Notes: generated by a model from the sequence alone, not told the origin. Positions 1 through 7,993 are shown, numbered from the stretch's first letter. The stretch: 64,000 nucleotides of DNA from Streptomyces sp. NBC_01288 (GCF_035982055.1 NZ_CP108427.1:4278001-4342000), one strand, 5' to 3'. Numbers and translations are program-made.

Positions 1-564
1 CGCAACGCCGAACAGGGCGACGATCTACGGGCGGCCGGCGCCGAACCGCTGCTGCTGGACCTGGAGTCGGCCTCGGTCGAGGAGGTCGCGGCGCAGCTGC
101 GGGGCGCGGACGCGGCGGTCTTCGCGGCGGGCGCGGGCCCGAACAGCGGCATGGCCCGCAAGGACACGGTCGACCGGGGTTCGGCGGTGCTGTTCGCCGA
201 CGCGGCGGTCCTGGCGGGCGTACGACGTCATGTCGTCGTGTCCTCGATGGGCGCGGATCCGACGCACTCCGGGGACGGTGTCTTCGACGTGTATCTGCGG
301 GCCAAGGGCGAGGCCGACGCGTACGTACGCGGGCTGGACGCCCTGGACTGGACGATCCTGCGCCCCGGTTCGCTCACGAACGACGCCGGCACCGGGCTGG
401 TCCGGCTGGAGGCCCACACCGGTCGCGGCGCGATCCCGCGCGACGATGTGGCCGCCGTACTCGCGGAGTTGGTGGAGACCCCGGCGACGGCCGGCCTGAC
501 GCTGGAGTTGATCGGCGGGTCCGCGCCGGTGTCGGTCGCGGTGAAGTCGGTGGCGGGGAACTGA
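1..564 (+). CDS. NAD(P)-binding epimerase-like protein, C-terminal part (5' truncated by window)
   Basis: The reading frame is open from the first base, so the N-terminus with the nucleotide-binding glycine loop lies outside the window. About 187 residues are visible. They show the pattern of atypical short-chain dehydrogenases of the NmrA/SDR_a5 type: an aspartate-rich turn, the strand ending VFAAG, the strand HVVVSSMGA, and the segment DWTILRPGSLT typical of this family near the substrate pocket. Members act as small NAD(P)H-dependent reductases or redox sensors in the cytoplasm. The substrate cannot be told from the sequence. The gene converges on the small gene at 610. Confidence 0.8.
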   Translation, partial: RNAEQGDDLRAAGAEPLLLDLESASVEEVAAQLRGADAAVFAAGAGPNSGMARKDTVDRGSAVLFADAAVLAGVRRHVVVSSMGADPTHSGDGVFDVYLRAKGEADAYVRGLDALDWTILRPGSLTNDAGTGLVRLEAHTGRGAIPRDDVAAVLAELVETPATAGLTLELIGGSAPVSVAVKSVAGN

Positions 565-609
565 GGATCTGAGCGACTGGGGTTCCCCGGCGGCGGGGTG
601 GGCCGCCGT

Positions 610-822
610 TCAGAAGAGTGGCATCTGGCCGGGGAACTCCGGGACCACGTACCCGTCCAACGCGGGCTGGGCCGCCCCGAGTTCCGCCTGGCGGCGGGAC
701 CCGGGGCACGACACGAGGTCCCCGCTCTCCCGGGCGCCGGGCGGGTCGTGCCGCGCGAACCGACCGGCCACGACGGCGATTTCACGACGGCACTCGGGGC
801 AGCTTCTGCGGCGTGACGACAT
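610..822 (-). CDS. small Cys-rich conserved protein (70 aa)
   Basis: A 70-residue protein starting MSSRRRSCPECR, with a CPEC pair near the N-terminus and a further Cys at about residue 39. This suggests a small zinc-binding or redox-active knuckle. Related short actinobacterial proteins are annotated only as hypothetical. The ATG at 822 is the only good start that keeps the CPEC pair. It lies between the NAD(P)-binding protein, which converges on it, and the alginate lyase on the same strand. No function can be assigned. Confidence 0.55.
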   Translation of the reverse strand: MSSRRRSCPECRREIAVVAGRFARHDPPGARESGDLVSCPGSRRQAELGAAQPALDGYVVPEFPGQMPLF

Positions 823-869
823 GGGATCAGTCTGCCCCGCCGCAGGCCGGGTCGGCTGTCGAGGCTCGC

Positions 870-1682
870 TCAGCTGTGGGCGACGGTGAGGCCGTAGAAG
901 GCGACTCGGGCGCCCTTGGTGGTGCTGTCGGAGGACGACTGGTTGTACGAACCGGCCTTGAAGTACTGCTTGTAGGCGTTGAAGGACGACGGGATGGCGT
1001 AGTGCGTGGTGCTCCCGTTGACCGTCAGGTTGATGGTGTTCCCGCCCGAGACGCCGATCGTGTAGCTCCACGTCTTGCCGACCGAGACGTTGCCCACGGT
1101 GTGCAGGGTCTGGCCGCCCGAGGGCGAGTTCTCGGTGCCGAGGACGATGTCGCCGCTCGACCGGTAGTACAGCTCCAGCAGCGGCTTGGTGGACGTGCCT
1201 CCGCTGCCGAGGTGGATCTGGCCGACGCAGACGTTCGACGTGACGGAGACGACCCGCAGCGTCGCCTTCATCGTGTGGGTGCCGCTGAGCGACCAGTCGG
1301 CGGCGCTGCCGCTGCGGTTCATCTCCCGCAGTTCGGAGCGGGCGTAGTTCGAGTTGGGGGTGGTGACGCCCTTCTCCGGCGCCCAGAAGGTCATCGCTCC
1401 GTCACGGGTGTCCGTGTAGAAGTACGAGTCCTGGAACCCGTTGGCCCCCTGGAGCCGGGACGACGAGATCGTCGTGGGCGAGCCGGGGGAACCGATCGGC
1501 TCCTGGAGCTGCCACACCCCCAGGTCGAAGTTCCCGCCGGGCGCGACGGAGGGGTCGGCCAGGGGTGCGGCGACGACGTGGGCGGCGCCGGTACTGCCCG
1601 ACGCGGCGGGCGCCGTGAGGGCGAGGCCGCCGGTGACGGCGACGACGGTGGCCAGGGAGGTGAGCAGCGTACGCATGCGCAT
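870..1682 (-). CDS. secreted polysaccharide lyase family 7 (alginate lyase)
   Basis: A 270-residue exported enzyme predicted to cleave alginate by beta-elimination, giving unsaturated oligosaccharides outside the cell. Residues 1-29 form a Sec signal (MRMRT, hydrophobic core, then an Ala-rich cleavage region). The three conserved PL7 blocks are present: RSELRE (residues 115-120), QIH (155-157), and YFKAGSYNQ (240-248), which hold the Arg, Gln, His and Tyr active-site residues. No carbohydrate-binding module is present. The ATG at 1682 was chosen because it begins the signal peptide and has GGAAGG upstream. The preceding 90 bp carry a strong inverted repeat, suggesting substrate-dependent repression. 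Poly-guluronate versus poly-mannuronate preference is not decidable, although QIH tends to go with guluronate-active members. Confidence 0.9.
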   Translation of the reverse strand: MRMRTLLTSLATVVAVTGGLALTAPAASGSTGAAHVVAAPLADPSVAPGGNFDLGVWQLQEPIGSPGSPTTISSSRLQGANGFQDSYFYTDTRDGAMTFWAPEKGVTTPNSNYARSELREMNRSGSAADWSLSGTHTMKATLRVVSVTSNVCVGQIHLGSGGTSTKPLLELYYRSSGDIVLGTENSPSGGQTLHTVGNVSVGKTWSYTIGVSGGNTINLTVNGSTTHYAIPSSFNAYKQYFKAGSYNQSSSDSTTKGARVAFYGLTVAHS

Positions 1683-1733
1683 GGGGGGTGCCTTCCTGTC
1701 TGCTCTGTGGACTCGACTCGGTTGGCGGAGCAG

Positions 1734-1772
1734 GCGTTCACGTGTATGAACTTTATGTTTCAACGTGAACGC
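1734..1772 (-). promoter_or_regulatory. operator candidate upstream of alginate lyase
   Basis: A perfect 10-bp inverted repeat, GCGTTCACGT (1734-1743) and ACGTGAACGC (1763-1772), frames a 19-bp AT-rich spacer. The spacer itself contains half-sites TGAA and TTCA (1747-1762). It lies 52 bp upstream of the lyase start, where a repressor would block the promoter. The regulator is unknown. Confidence 0.55.
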
Positions 1773-1899
1773 GGTGTCGCGACAGTAGGGCTGTGGCACG
1801 GGCACGTCAAGGTTGGCGGCAGGGCGGAGGGGGCCGGGGGGATGCCCCTGGGGCGCCTTCGGGATACCTTTGCGGTGCCTCGGAAAGGCCCCGGGAACG

Positions 1900-1947
1900 A
1901 CGAAAGGGTCTGTGATCAGCATTGCTGCTGATCACAGACCCTTTCGA
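1900..1947 (-). terminator. long hairpin terminator behind tRNA-Tyr
   Basis: Arms 1901-1921 and 1926-1946 are perfectly complementary over 21 bp with a 4-nt loop. The hairpin begins 7 bases after the tRNA 3' end in the leftward direction. It has no long U-tract, as is common for Streptomyces terminators. It also insulates the alginate lyase promoter from tRNA transcription. Confidence 0.8.
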
Positions 1948-1952
1948 TCATG

Positions 1953-2034
<82 letters not shown>

Positions 2035-2268
2035 GGGGCTGCTGCCTCTCGAACCGCTTTTCGGCGGTGCTCCGTGGCAACGACGTAAACGATACCCGAT
2101 GCCCAGGGGTGCTTCGCCACCCGATTGACCGGCGCTCGGAGGGGAGGGGGTGGCTACGCTTATGCGGATGCGGCCCGGGGCCTACACCGGGCTCGGCGGC
2201 TGCCCCCACGCACGCCGATACGCAGTGACACGCATCGATACGCACCCCGATACAAGGAGCCACAGGAC

Positions 2269-2757
2269 ATGGCCGACTCCAGTTTCGACATCGTCTCGAA
2301 GGTCGAGCGGCAGGAGGTCGACAACGCCCTCAACCAGGCCGCCAAGGAGATCTCCCAGCGCTACGACTTCAAGGGCGTGGGTGCCTCGATCGCATGGTCC
2401 GCCGAGAAGATCGTCATGGAGGCGAACTCCGAGGACCGGGTCAAGGCGATCCTCGACGTCTTCCAGTCCAAGCTGATCAAGCGCGGCATCTCGCTGAAGG
2501 CGCTGGACGCCGGTGAGCCGCAGCTCTCCGGCAAGGAGTACAAGATCTTCGCGTCGATCGAGGAGGGCATCTCCCAGGACAACGCGAAGAAGGTGGCGAA
2601 GATCATTCGCGACGAGGGTCCCAAGGGCGTGAAGGCCCAGGTGCAGGGCGACGAACTGCGGGTCAGCTCGAAGAGCCGCGACGACCTCCAGGCCGTGCAG
2701 GCCCTGCTCAAGGGCAAGGACTTCGACTTCGCGCTGCAGTACGTGAACTACCGGTGA
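2269..2757 (+). CDS. yajQ: YajQ family nucleotide-binding protein
   Basis: A 162-residue cytoplasmic protein of the YajQ/UPF0234 family. It starts MADSSFDIVSKVERQEVDNA and keeps the family's SQRYDFKG segment and the C-terminal FALQYVNYR. Family members bind nucleotides. Some proteobacterial homologues bind cyclic di-GMP and act with transcription regulators, but the role in actinobacteria is unsettled. The ATG at 2269 follows AAGGAG at 2253. The last 17 coding bases (2739-2755) are the attachment core of the AICE. Integration has left the protein unchanged while replacing the presumed ancestral TAG stop (still seen beyond the right repeat) with TGA. Confidence 0.95.
   Translation: MADSSFDIVSKVERQEVDNALNQAAKEISQRYDFKGVGASIAWSAEKIVMEANSEDRVKAILDVFQSKLIKRGISLKALDAGEPQLSGKEYKIFASIEEGISQDNAKKVAKIIRDEGPKGVKAQVQGDELRVSSKSRDDLQAVQALLKGKDFDFALQYVNYR
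2739..2755. repeat. attL core (17 bp)
   Basis: The sequence GTACGTGAACTACCGGT is identical to 23924-23940. It encodes the end of YajQ (VNYR) plus the first base of the stop codon. It lies 21 bp from the integrase stop codon, the usual att/int arrangement. The extra resemblance upstream (GCTGC at both ends) is broken by a one-base indel, so the exact crossover must be inside these 17 bp. Confidence 0.9.
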
Positions 2758-2766
2758 CCCAAGGGC

Positions 2767-2819
2767 CTGACCTGCACTAGCTGGAAATCGTGGTGACCTG
2801 AGGGCACAACGCGGGCACA
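2767..2819. repeat. integrase arm-type sites, left end
   Basis: It contains CTGACCTGCAC (2767-2777), whose reverse complement occurs at 23898-23908. It also contains two GGGCACA boxes (2802-2808, 2813-2819) that are repeated with the same 11-bp step at the right end. They overlap the last codons of the integrase gene. Inference: binding sites for the integrase N-terminal arm domain or the excisionase. Confidence 0.55.
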
Positions 2820-4135
2820 TCGCCGAGGACCGCCTCGACGGCCGCCCGGGTTGTGTCCTCGTCGTCTGGCCACAAATGGGTGTAGGTATCCAACGTAATG
2901 CTGGGCTTCGAGTGGCCGAGTCGTCGCTGTACCGTCTTCACGCTCTCGCGGTTCTTGATCAGCGCTGAGGCGTAGAAGTGGCGCAGGTCGTGCATGCTCG
3001 CCCCCTCCGGCACCCGCACGGGCGCGGGCTCCTGTCCGTCCGGCCGGCCGCGATGCACCCACGCCGCGTACGTCTCCGCGTACGCCTTGCTGAGCACCTC
3101 GTTCGCCCGCACCTCCATGCGCGCCCACACGTGCGACCAACTGGCCCGCTTCAGCACCCCGCCGTGGTCGTTGGTGAACAGCATCCGAGCCTTCCGACGC
3201 TTCGGCTTCCGGGTGTCCGTCCGGTCCTCGATGTCGACGACGGCCGCCGGGTACTGCTGGAGGTGCGCCGCCAGGGCGTCGACCGCGAGGCCGACCAGGG
3301 GCACCGTGCGATAGCTCTCGTGAGTCTTCGGCTCGCCGATGTAGGGCTCGGGGGTCTCATCCTCGTCGGCGTCGACATCCTTGTCCGGGGTGATGAGCTG
3401 CTGTCGCACCGTCACTTCCTTGCGCAGGAAGTCGATGCAGTCCACCTCCAGGCCGAAGACCTCGCCCTGGCGGAGCCCGGAGGCGACGGCGAGCAGGATC
3501 ATCGCGCGGTACCGGGGCGGAGCCGCCTCGATCAGGGCGCGGACCGCGTCCTTGTGAAGGGGCACAATCTCCGGGCGCCGGACTTCCGGGAGCTTGATGC
3601 CGGCGCACGGGTTGATGGCGATCGTCCGGTCCCGTACGGCCGTGTGCATCACGGTGACCAGGTAGGCGAACGTCACCCGGAGCGTGGACGGGGCGAGAAC
3701 CTGCGAGCGATCCTTGACCCAGGCCTGCACTTCCGAGGGGCGGATGGTGACGATCGGCCGGTCTCCGAACGTCGGGTAGATGTGCAGCCGCAGGCCCCGT
3801 TCGACGCGCGAGGGTGTACCGCCCTTATGGACGGCTGACGTTCGCCAGCGCTCGGCGACCGCGCGGAAGCTCTCCTTGCCCGCTGCCGGGTCAACGTACA
3901 GACCACGCGCGAGGTCAGCCCCGATCGTGTCCGCGCGGGTATCGGCCTGGCTGCGCTTGGCGAAGTTCTCCTTCTGCTGCTCCCCCGCCGCGTCACGCCA
4001 ACGGACCTGCCAGCGCTTCCCCTTGCCGTGGTCCTTGCTCGGCACCAGGACATTCGTCTTGCTGGAGTGCACAGCGCAAGGGTCGGCCCCCTTCTTCGGG
4101 CGGGAGAGGTGCCACCGGTCGTAGACGTTAGCCAC
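2777..4135 (-). CDS. int: site-specific tyrosine integrase
   Basis: A 452-residue tyrosine recombinase that catalyses integration into, and with Xis excision from, the yajQ attachment site. An N-terminal arm-binding region (about 30-100) and a SAM-like core-binding domain (about 88-175) precede the catalytic domain. Visible catalytic residues are R222 (SGLRQGE), K270, H382 and R385 (HDLRH), H408 (LGHSK) and nucleophile Y418 (LDTYTHLW). GTG at 4135 was chosen; GGAGGAAA lies just upstream. The gene overlaps the upstream XRE regulator by 8 bp, implying co-transcription and translational coupling. Transcription converges on yajQ. Confidence 0.96.
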   Translation of the reverse strand: MANVYDRWHLSRPKKGADPCAVHSSKTNVLVPSKDHGKGKRWQVRWRDAAGEQQKENFAKRSQADTRADTIGADLARGLYVDPAAGKESFRAVAERWRTSAVHKGGTPSRVERGLRLHIYPTFGDRPIVTIRPSEVQAWVKDRSQVLAPSTLRVTFAYLVTVMHTAVRDRTIAINPCAGIKLPEVRRPEIVPLHKDAVRALIEAAPPRYRAMILLAVASGLRQGEVFGLEVDCIDFLRKEVTVRQQLITPDKDVDADEDETPEPYIGEPKTHESYRTVPLVGLAVDALAAHLQQYPAAVVDIEDRTDTRKPKRRKARMLFTNDHGGVLKRASWSHVWARMEVRANEVLSKAYAETYAAWVHRGRPDGQEPAPVRVPEGASMHDLRHFYASALIKNRESVKTVQRRLGHSKPSITLDTYTHLWPDDEDTTRAAVEAVLGDVPALCPQVTTISS

Positions 4136-4679
4136 GACTTTCCTCCTGGTCAGCCGGGTCAGCCGATGAGTCTCCGGACTCCGGCTCGCCCCGGCTGTAG
4201 CTGACTAGAGGGACGGCACGGTCTGGGTCATCAGGATTGTCGGGGTCGGGCACAAGCGTGGTTCGCAGCTCGGCGAAATCAGGCTTCCGACCTTCGAGGT
4301 CGGCAAGGGGGCGCTCGGACAGATAGGTGCGTGCCCGCTCCCCGTGCATCCCGTACAGCGGGACGTTGCCGCGGAACCATTCGCGGGCGTCGAGAGTCGG
4401 CAAGAAGTAAGTCGGGGTGATCTTGTACAGGCGATCGTCCAGCGGGATGAGCAGGTGCGTGGGGGCTACGTCGAGGGCCAGGGCGAGAGCCATGAGTTCG
4501 GTCACCGTGACGTTCTTGCGTTTCCCCGTCTCCAGGTTGGCCACGGCGAAACGGTCCCAGCGGACTCCGTGTTTCCCGAGTTCTTTGCCTAGCTGGGCCG
4601 CGGTCCAGCCGCGCCGCGCGCGGAGTTCTTTCACTCGCTGGCCGATGGTTTCTACCGGTCCCACCGCTTCAGGTGACAT
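4128..4679 (-). CDS. XRE-family regulator, probable element repressor
   Basis: A 183-residue protein with an N-terminal helix-turn-helix (about residues 12-70, containing GWTAAQLGKEL and FAVANLETGKRKNVT) followed by a charged, partly disordered C-terminal half. It is the first gene of the leftward int operon and is divergent from xis, the classical position for a lysogeny-type repressor controlling excision and replication. The ATG at 4679 has AAGGTG as ribosome-binding site, and this site overlaps a TTCACC half-site. That fits autoregulation. Its target sites are inferred, not shown. Confidence 0.8.
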   Translation of the reverse strand: MSPEAVGPVETIGQRVKELRARRGWTAAQLGKELGKHGVRWDRFAVANLETGKRKNVTVTELMALALALDVAPTHLLIPLDDRLYKITPTYFLPTLDAREWFRGNVPLYGMHGERARTYLSERPLADLEGRKPDFAELRTTLVPDPDNPDDPDRAVPLVSYSRGEPESGDSSADPADQEESRG

Positions 4680-4789
4680 GAGTTCACCTTAACGAGAACT
4701 TGCATCACTCGCCACTATGAGGCACTGTTTCACCCGAGGGAGCCATCGCGGCCATCTTGAGTGAATCTATTTCACGTAGGAGAGAACTG
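4680..4789. promoter_or_regulatory. divergent control region between repressor/int and xis/rep
   Basis: The 110-bp intergenic stretch is AT-richer than its surroundings. It holds GTGAA-TCTAT-TTCAC (4761-4775), an inverted repeat directly before the xis ribosome-binding site. Two more TTCACC half-sites lie at 4683-4688 and 4729-4734. Inference: operators for the adjacent XRE protein, switching between integrated and replicating states. Confidence 0.5.
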
Positions 4790-5020
4790 ATGCCTCATAT
4801 CGCTCTGCCTCAGGTCACCGAGGCACAGAGGCGCAAGCTCGCCACCGCCGAGGAAGTCGCCGAATACCTCGGCGTGCCGATCGGGACCGTCTACCAGTGG
4901 TCCAGCCGTGGCGGCGGCCCGAAGCTCATCAAGGTCGGCCGCCACCTCCGCGCCCGGTGGACCGACATCGAGCAGTGGCTGGACGCCCAGACGGTGAAGA
5001 CCGGAGGCGCCGCAGCATGA
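4790..5020 (+). CDS. xis: excisionase / MerR-type helix-turn-helix protein
   Basis: A 76-residue winged-helix protein of the excisionase type. The motif TAEEVAEYLGVPIGTVYQWS is followed by GGPKLIKVGRHLRARWTDIEQWL, the usual pattern of a small DNA-bending recombination directionality factor. It would tip the integrase toward excision and may also act as a regulator. The ATG at 4790 follows TAGGAGAG at a good distance. The stop overlaps the next start (ATGA), placing it as first gene of the rightward replication operon. Confidence 0.85.
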   Translation: MPHIALPQVTEAQRRKLATAEEVAEYLGVPIGTVYQWSSRGGGPKLIKVGRHLRARWTDIEQWLDAQTVKTGGAAA

Positions 5021-5286
5021 CGACAAACGCGAAGACCCGCCGGGGGCTAGCCGGCGGGTCTCAGCAAGTCCTCTTTGGCGGCGGGACTGAGTCCACGGTA
5101 CCGCCTCTGCCTGTCGTACGACCCATCGTTCTTACGACGCGGGGACGCATCGAGTTCACCGGCCGCTGCCCGAAGTGCGAGGGGTGGCACCGCCATATCC
5201 ACCTCGGCGTCGTGCGTACCCCGTGCGGTACCCGCTATGACCTCCAGCCCGCCAGACGAGGGCGTCGCGGCAGGGGGAACACGTGA
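5017..5286 (+). CDS. small zinc-ribbon-like AICE protein
   Basis: An 89-residue basic protein lying between xis and the primase-polymerase, with four-base overlaps on both sides (ATGA and GTGA). The central segment FTGRCPKCEGWHRHIH and the later PCGTRYDL supply three Cys and several His residues consistent with a zinc ribbon. Such genes are regularly found at this spot in Streptomyces AICEs. Its role is unknown; help to the replication initiator is plausible from position only. Confidence 0.65.
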   Translation: MTTNAKTRRGLAGGSQQVLFGGGTESTVPPLPVVRPIVLTTRGRIEFTGRCPKCEGWHRHIHLGVVRTPCGTRYDLQPARRGRRGRGNT

Positions 5287-6164
5287 GCAACCGAACCACC
5301 CGAAGCGCCTGGCTGCGCGCCATCGAGAGCGCGCACCAAGCAGCCCAACACGGCCTGCACGTCTTCCCCATCGGCAGCGCCAAACTGCCCGCGATCCGGT
5401 CTCCGCATCGCGACGACCCGCCAGGCACACCACCGTGCCGCGGTACTTGCGGTCGCCTCGGCCACGGCGTCCACGACGCAACGACCGACCCGAAGCGGAT
5501 CGACGAGCAGTTCGACGCAGCGCCCCATGCCTGCGGATACGGGATCGCCTGCGGACGCGGCTACGAGCCTCTTCTCGGTGTCGACCTCGACCGGAAGAAC
5601 GGTGTGGATGGCGTCGTCTCCCTCGCCGCTCTTGCCGAGCAGCACGGTTTCACCGTGCCCGAGACAACCATCATCGCCACCCCGTCGGGCGGCGAACACC
5701 GTTGGTTCATCGGCCCGGCCGGCGCGCCCGTCCGCAACAGTGCGAGCAAGCTCGGTCCAGGCGTTGACGTCCGCGGATACGGCGGATTCCTCGTCGGCCC
5801 TGGGTCCTGGACCCCGAAGGGCATCTACCGGTTCGTCGACCGGCGCCCGGCCGCCGAACTCCCGGATGCGCTGCTCGCCCTGATGCTGCCCCCGCCTCCG
5901 GTCCGGAGGCCCCCGGTCTACCTTCCCGGTCCTCGGCGGGGCGCAGCCCTGGTCGGCCTCGTCAAGTTCGTGCTGGAGGCCCCCGAAGGCGAGTTGAACA
6001 CCAGGTTGTACTGGTCGGCCTGCCGGGCGTACGAGACCGGTGTCGACGCTGATTCCATCAGCCGCGCCCTCGTCGACGCCGCTGTCTCCCTTGGCCACCC
6101 AGAGCATGCCGCCGAACGCACCGTGAGCAGTGCCCGAAATGCACCCATGAGGACGAGCGCATGA
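5283..6164 (+). CDS. bifunctional primase-polymerase (Prim-Pol), AICE replication initiator
   Basis: A 293-residue archaeo-eukaryotic-primase-type protein. The catalytic acidic pair D101-x-D103 sits in LLGVDLDRKNG. The phosphate-binding histidine is H139 (SGGEHRWF), and the third acidic residue D162 is in VDVRGYGGFLVGPGS. A Zn-like Cys pair (CRGTCG) occurs near residue 52. Family members prime and extend DNA, and in AICEs they define the RepPP class. The GTG start overlaps the previous stop, and the stop overlaps the helicase-like gene start, so the three products are probably made in fixed ratio. Confidence 0.9.
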   Translation: MSNRTTRSAWLRAIESAHQAAQHGLHVFPIGSAKLPAIRSPHRDDPPGTPPCRGTCGRLGHGVHDATTDPKRIDEQFDAAPHACGYGIACGRGYEPLLGVDLDRKNGVDGVVSLAALAEQHGFTVPETTIIATPSGGEHRWFIGPAGAPVRNSASKLGPGVDVRGYGGFLVGPGSWTPKGIYRFVDRRPAAELPDALLALMLPPPPVRRPPVYLPGPRRGAALVGLVKFVLEAPEGELNTRLYWSACRAYETGVDADSISRALVDAAVSLGHPEHAAERTVSSARNAPMRTSA

Positions 6165-7993
6165 GCGACGACGAGAACAACATCGACGACGAGGCGCGGG
6201 AGATCCTCAGCCGAGCGGGCCTCGCTGACGAGGTGGAGGCCAGCACCAAGAAGGAACGCGGTCCCTCGCAGGCGTCCCAGCTCGTTGCCCTCGCGCGCGA
6301 GAAGTACGAGATGTTCATGTCCGAGGACGGCCGCCCGTACGGAGTGAAGAAGGACGGCGCGAACATCGCCCTCCCCCTGCGTGGAAAGGCTGGCCTCCGC
6401 TCTCAACTCGCGCTGCTCTACACCGACGGCAGCGGCGGGTCCGCTCCCTCTCAGTCCGCCCTCGCCGACGCAATGACCGTGCTGGAAGGCGCCGCGCAGG
6501 CGGCGGACCCGCGCGTCCCGCACCTGCGGATCGGGCGCCACCACGAGCGCATCGTCGTCGACCTCGGCACCGCAGACGGGCGGTGCGTCACCATCGGCCC
6601 GGACGGCTGGGAACGTACCCCGAAGTCTCCCGTCCTCTTCCGGAGGTCGGGTGCGATGAAGCCCCTTCCGGAACCGGTACGAGACGGTGACGGCCTGGCC
6701 AGGCTGGGCGAGCTGCTCAACACCGACGAGGAGCACTTCCGGCTGCTGACGGCCTGGATCGTCGCTTGCTTCATCCCCGACCTGCCCCACCCGATCCTCA
6801 CCTTCCGGGGAGAGCAGGGGACCGGGAAGTCGTACGCGGCGAAGATGGTCATCGGGATCATCGATCCGTCCGGCGCACCGAAGCGGACCGCGCCGAGGGA
6901 CATCAAGTCGTGGGCCACGCAGGCGTTCAACAGTTGGGCGCTGTGCCTGGACAACGTGAGCATCATCGCGGACTGGCTGTCCGATGCCCTGTGCCGGGCG
7001 GTGACCGGAGACGGCATCGTGGACCGGGCCCTGTACACCGACGACGACGTGGTGGTCCTGGAGTTCCGGCGCGTGCTGGCCATGACCACCATCGATGCCG
7101 GCGCCCGCGCGGGAGACCTCGCTGAGCGGCTCCTCACGATCGAGCTGCACACCATCCCGGACCGCGAGCGGCGCGAGGAAGCCGAGATGGACCGGGCCTA
7201 TGCCGACGCCCACCCTGGCATCCTCGCCTCGCTGTTCGACCTCCTCTCCGAGGTACTGAAGGTGCTGCCGGACGTCGAGCTGACCGAGCGTCCCCGCATG
7301 GCCGACTTCGCCCGCGTCCTGGCGGCCGTCGACCAGGTGAGGGGCTGGAAGACCCTGGAGAGCTACAAGGCCACTGCTCGGGACGCGGTGGCCGACGTCC
7401 TCGACGGTGAGCCGTTCGCCCAGGCCGTCGTCACCCTCGTCGACCGGTCCGGTCCGCTGGGGGTGACGCTCACCGCCTCGGAGTTGCTGGAGCGCGTACC
7501 CACCCCCGACAAGCTGCCGAAGAAGTGGCCGAAGGACCCGACCAGGGCGGGCGGACAGTTGAAGCGGCTCGCCCCCGCGCTGCGCACGATCGGGATCGAG
7601 GTCGACGACAGCAAGCGCGGGCCCAGCCCGAAGAAGCAGCGGCTGTACCGGCTGACGGCATCAGCAGATAGAAGGTGCGAAACAGCGTCCCCAGCGTCCC
7701 CCAACGGCTCCGGTAGCGCTGTGACCAGCGGAAACAGGGGGGACGCTGGAGTGGGGACGCTAGCGTCCCCCACCTCGACCGGGGGGACGCTGGGGGACGC
7801 TGAGGGGGACGCTGTCCTCTTCGCAGCGTCCCCCCAGGACACCGCCCCTGACCTGCGTGAACACAGCAGGGGGGACGCTGGGGACGCTGGGGACGCTGAA
7901 ATGCAGCCTCTCTCTAATGCCGTCACCTGTACCGAGTGCGGCTACCCGATCGACGTCACCGAGCCGGGCCAGACCACCCACCCCACATGTTGA
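6161..7993 (+). CDS. replication ATPase/helicase-like protein
   Basis: A 610-residue protein paired with the Prim-Pol. A P-loop ATPase core is visible: Walker A GEQGTGKS (217-224) and a Walker-B-like ALCLDNVS (260-267), resembling phage and plasmid primase-helicases. The C-terminal 100 residues are low-complexity (repeats of GDAG) and end in a zinc ribbon (CTECG at about 592, final Cys). That low-complexity part is encoded by a dense cluster of 9-bp DNA iterons, so the reading frame doubles as a likely origin. The start ATG overlaps the Prim-Pol stop by 4 bp. It is expected to act at the element's own replication fork. Confidence 0.85.
   Translation: MSDDENNIDDEAREILSRAGLADEVEASTKKERGPSQASQLVALAREKYEMFMSEDGRPYGVKKDGANIALPLRGKAGLRSQLALLYTDGSGGSAPSQSALADAMTVLEGAAQAADPRVPHLRIGRHHERIVVDLGTADGRCVTIGPDGWERTPKSPVLFRRSGAMKPLPEPVRDGDGLARLGELLNTDEEHFRLLTAWIVACFIPDLPHPILTFRGEQGTGKSYAAKMVIGIIDPSGAPKRTAPRDIKSWATQAFNSWALCLDNVSIIADWLSDALCRAVTGDGIVDRALYTDDDVVVLEFRRVLAMTTIDAGARAGDLAERLLTIELHTIPDRERREEAEMDRAYADAHPGILASLFDLLSEVLKVLPDVELTERPRMADFARVLAAVDQVRGWKTLESYKATARDAVADVLDGEPFAQAVVTLVDRSGPLGVTLTASELLERVPTPDKLPKKWPKDPTRAGGQLKRLAPALRTIGIEVDDSKRGPSPKKQRLYRLTASADRRCETASPASPNGSGSAVTSGNRGDAGVGTLASPTSTGGTLGDAEGDAVLFAASPQDTAPDLREHSRGDAGDAGDAEMQPLSNAVTCTECGYPIDVTEPGQTTHPTC
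7684..7897. repeat. iteron array, candidate replication origin inside the ATPase gene
   Basis: The 9-mer GGGGACGCT occurs on the + strand at 7739, 7753, 7783, 7793, 7805, 7871, 7880 and 7889. Its complement AGCGTCCCC begins at 7684, 7693, 7762 and 7825, for 12 exact copies in 214 bp. Copies at 7753 and 7762 form a perfect 18-bp palindrome. Copies at 7871-7897 are three head-to-tail units. Because the copies fall in two reading phases and both orientations, protein repetition alone does not explain them. This is typical of initiator-binding iterons. Confidence 0.75.

Noticed and set aside
618..1931. Long open frames opposite the alginate lyase gene
   Set aside because: They are antisense shadows produced by high-GC codon bias; the lyase frame has clear PL7 motifs and a signal peptide.
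7684..7897. CRISPR array for the repeated 9-mers
   Set aside because: Units are only 9 bp, irregularly spaced and in both orientations, with no spacers of constant length.
7357..7926. Minus-strand open frame over the iteron region
   Set aside because: It exists because the iterons read openly in several frames; no start signal or domain supports it.
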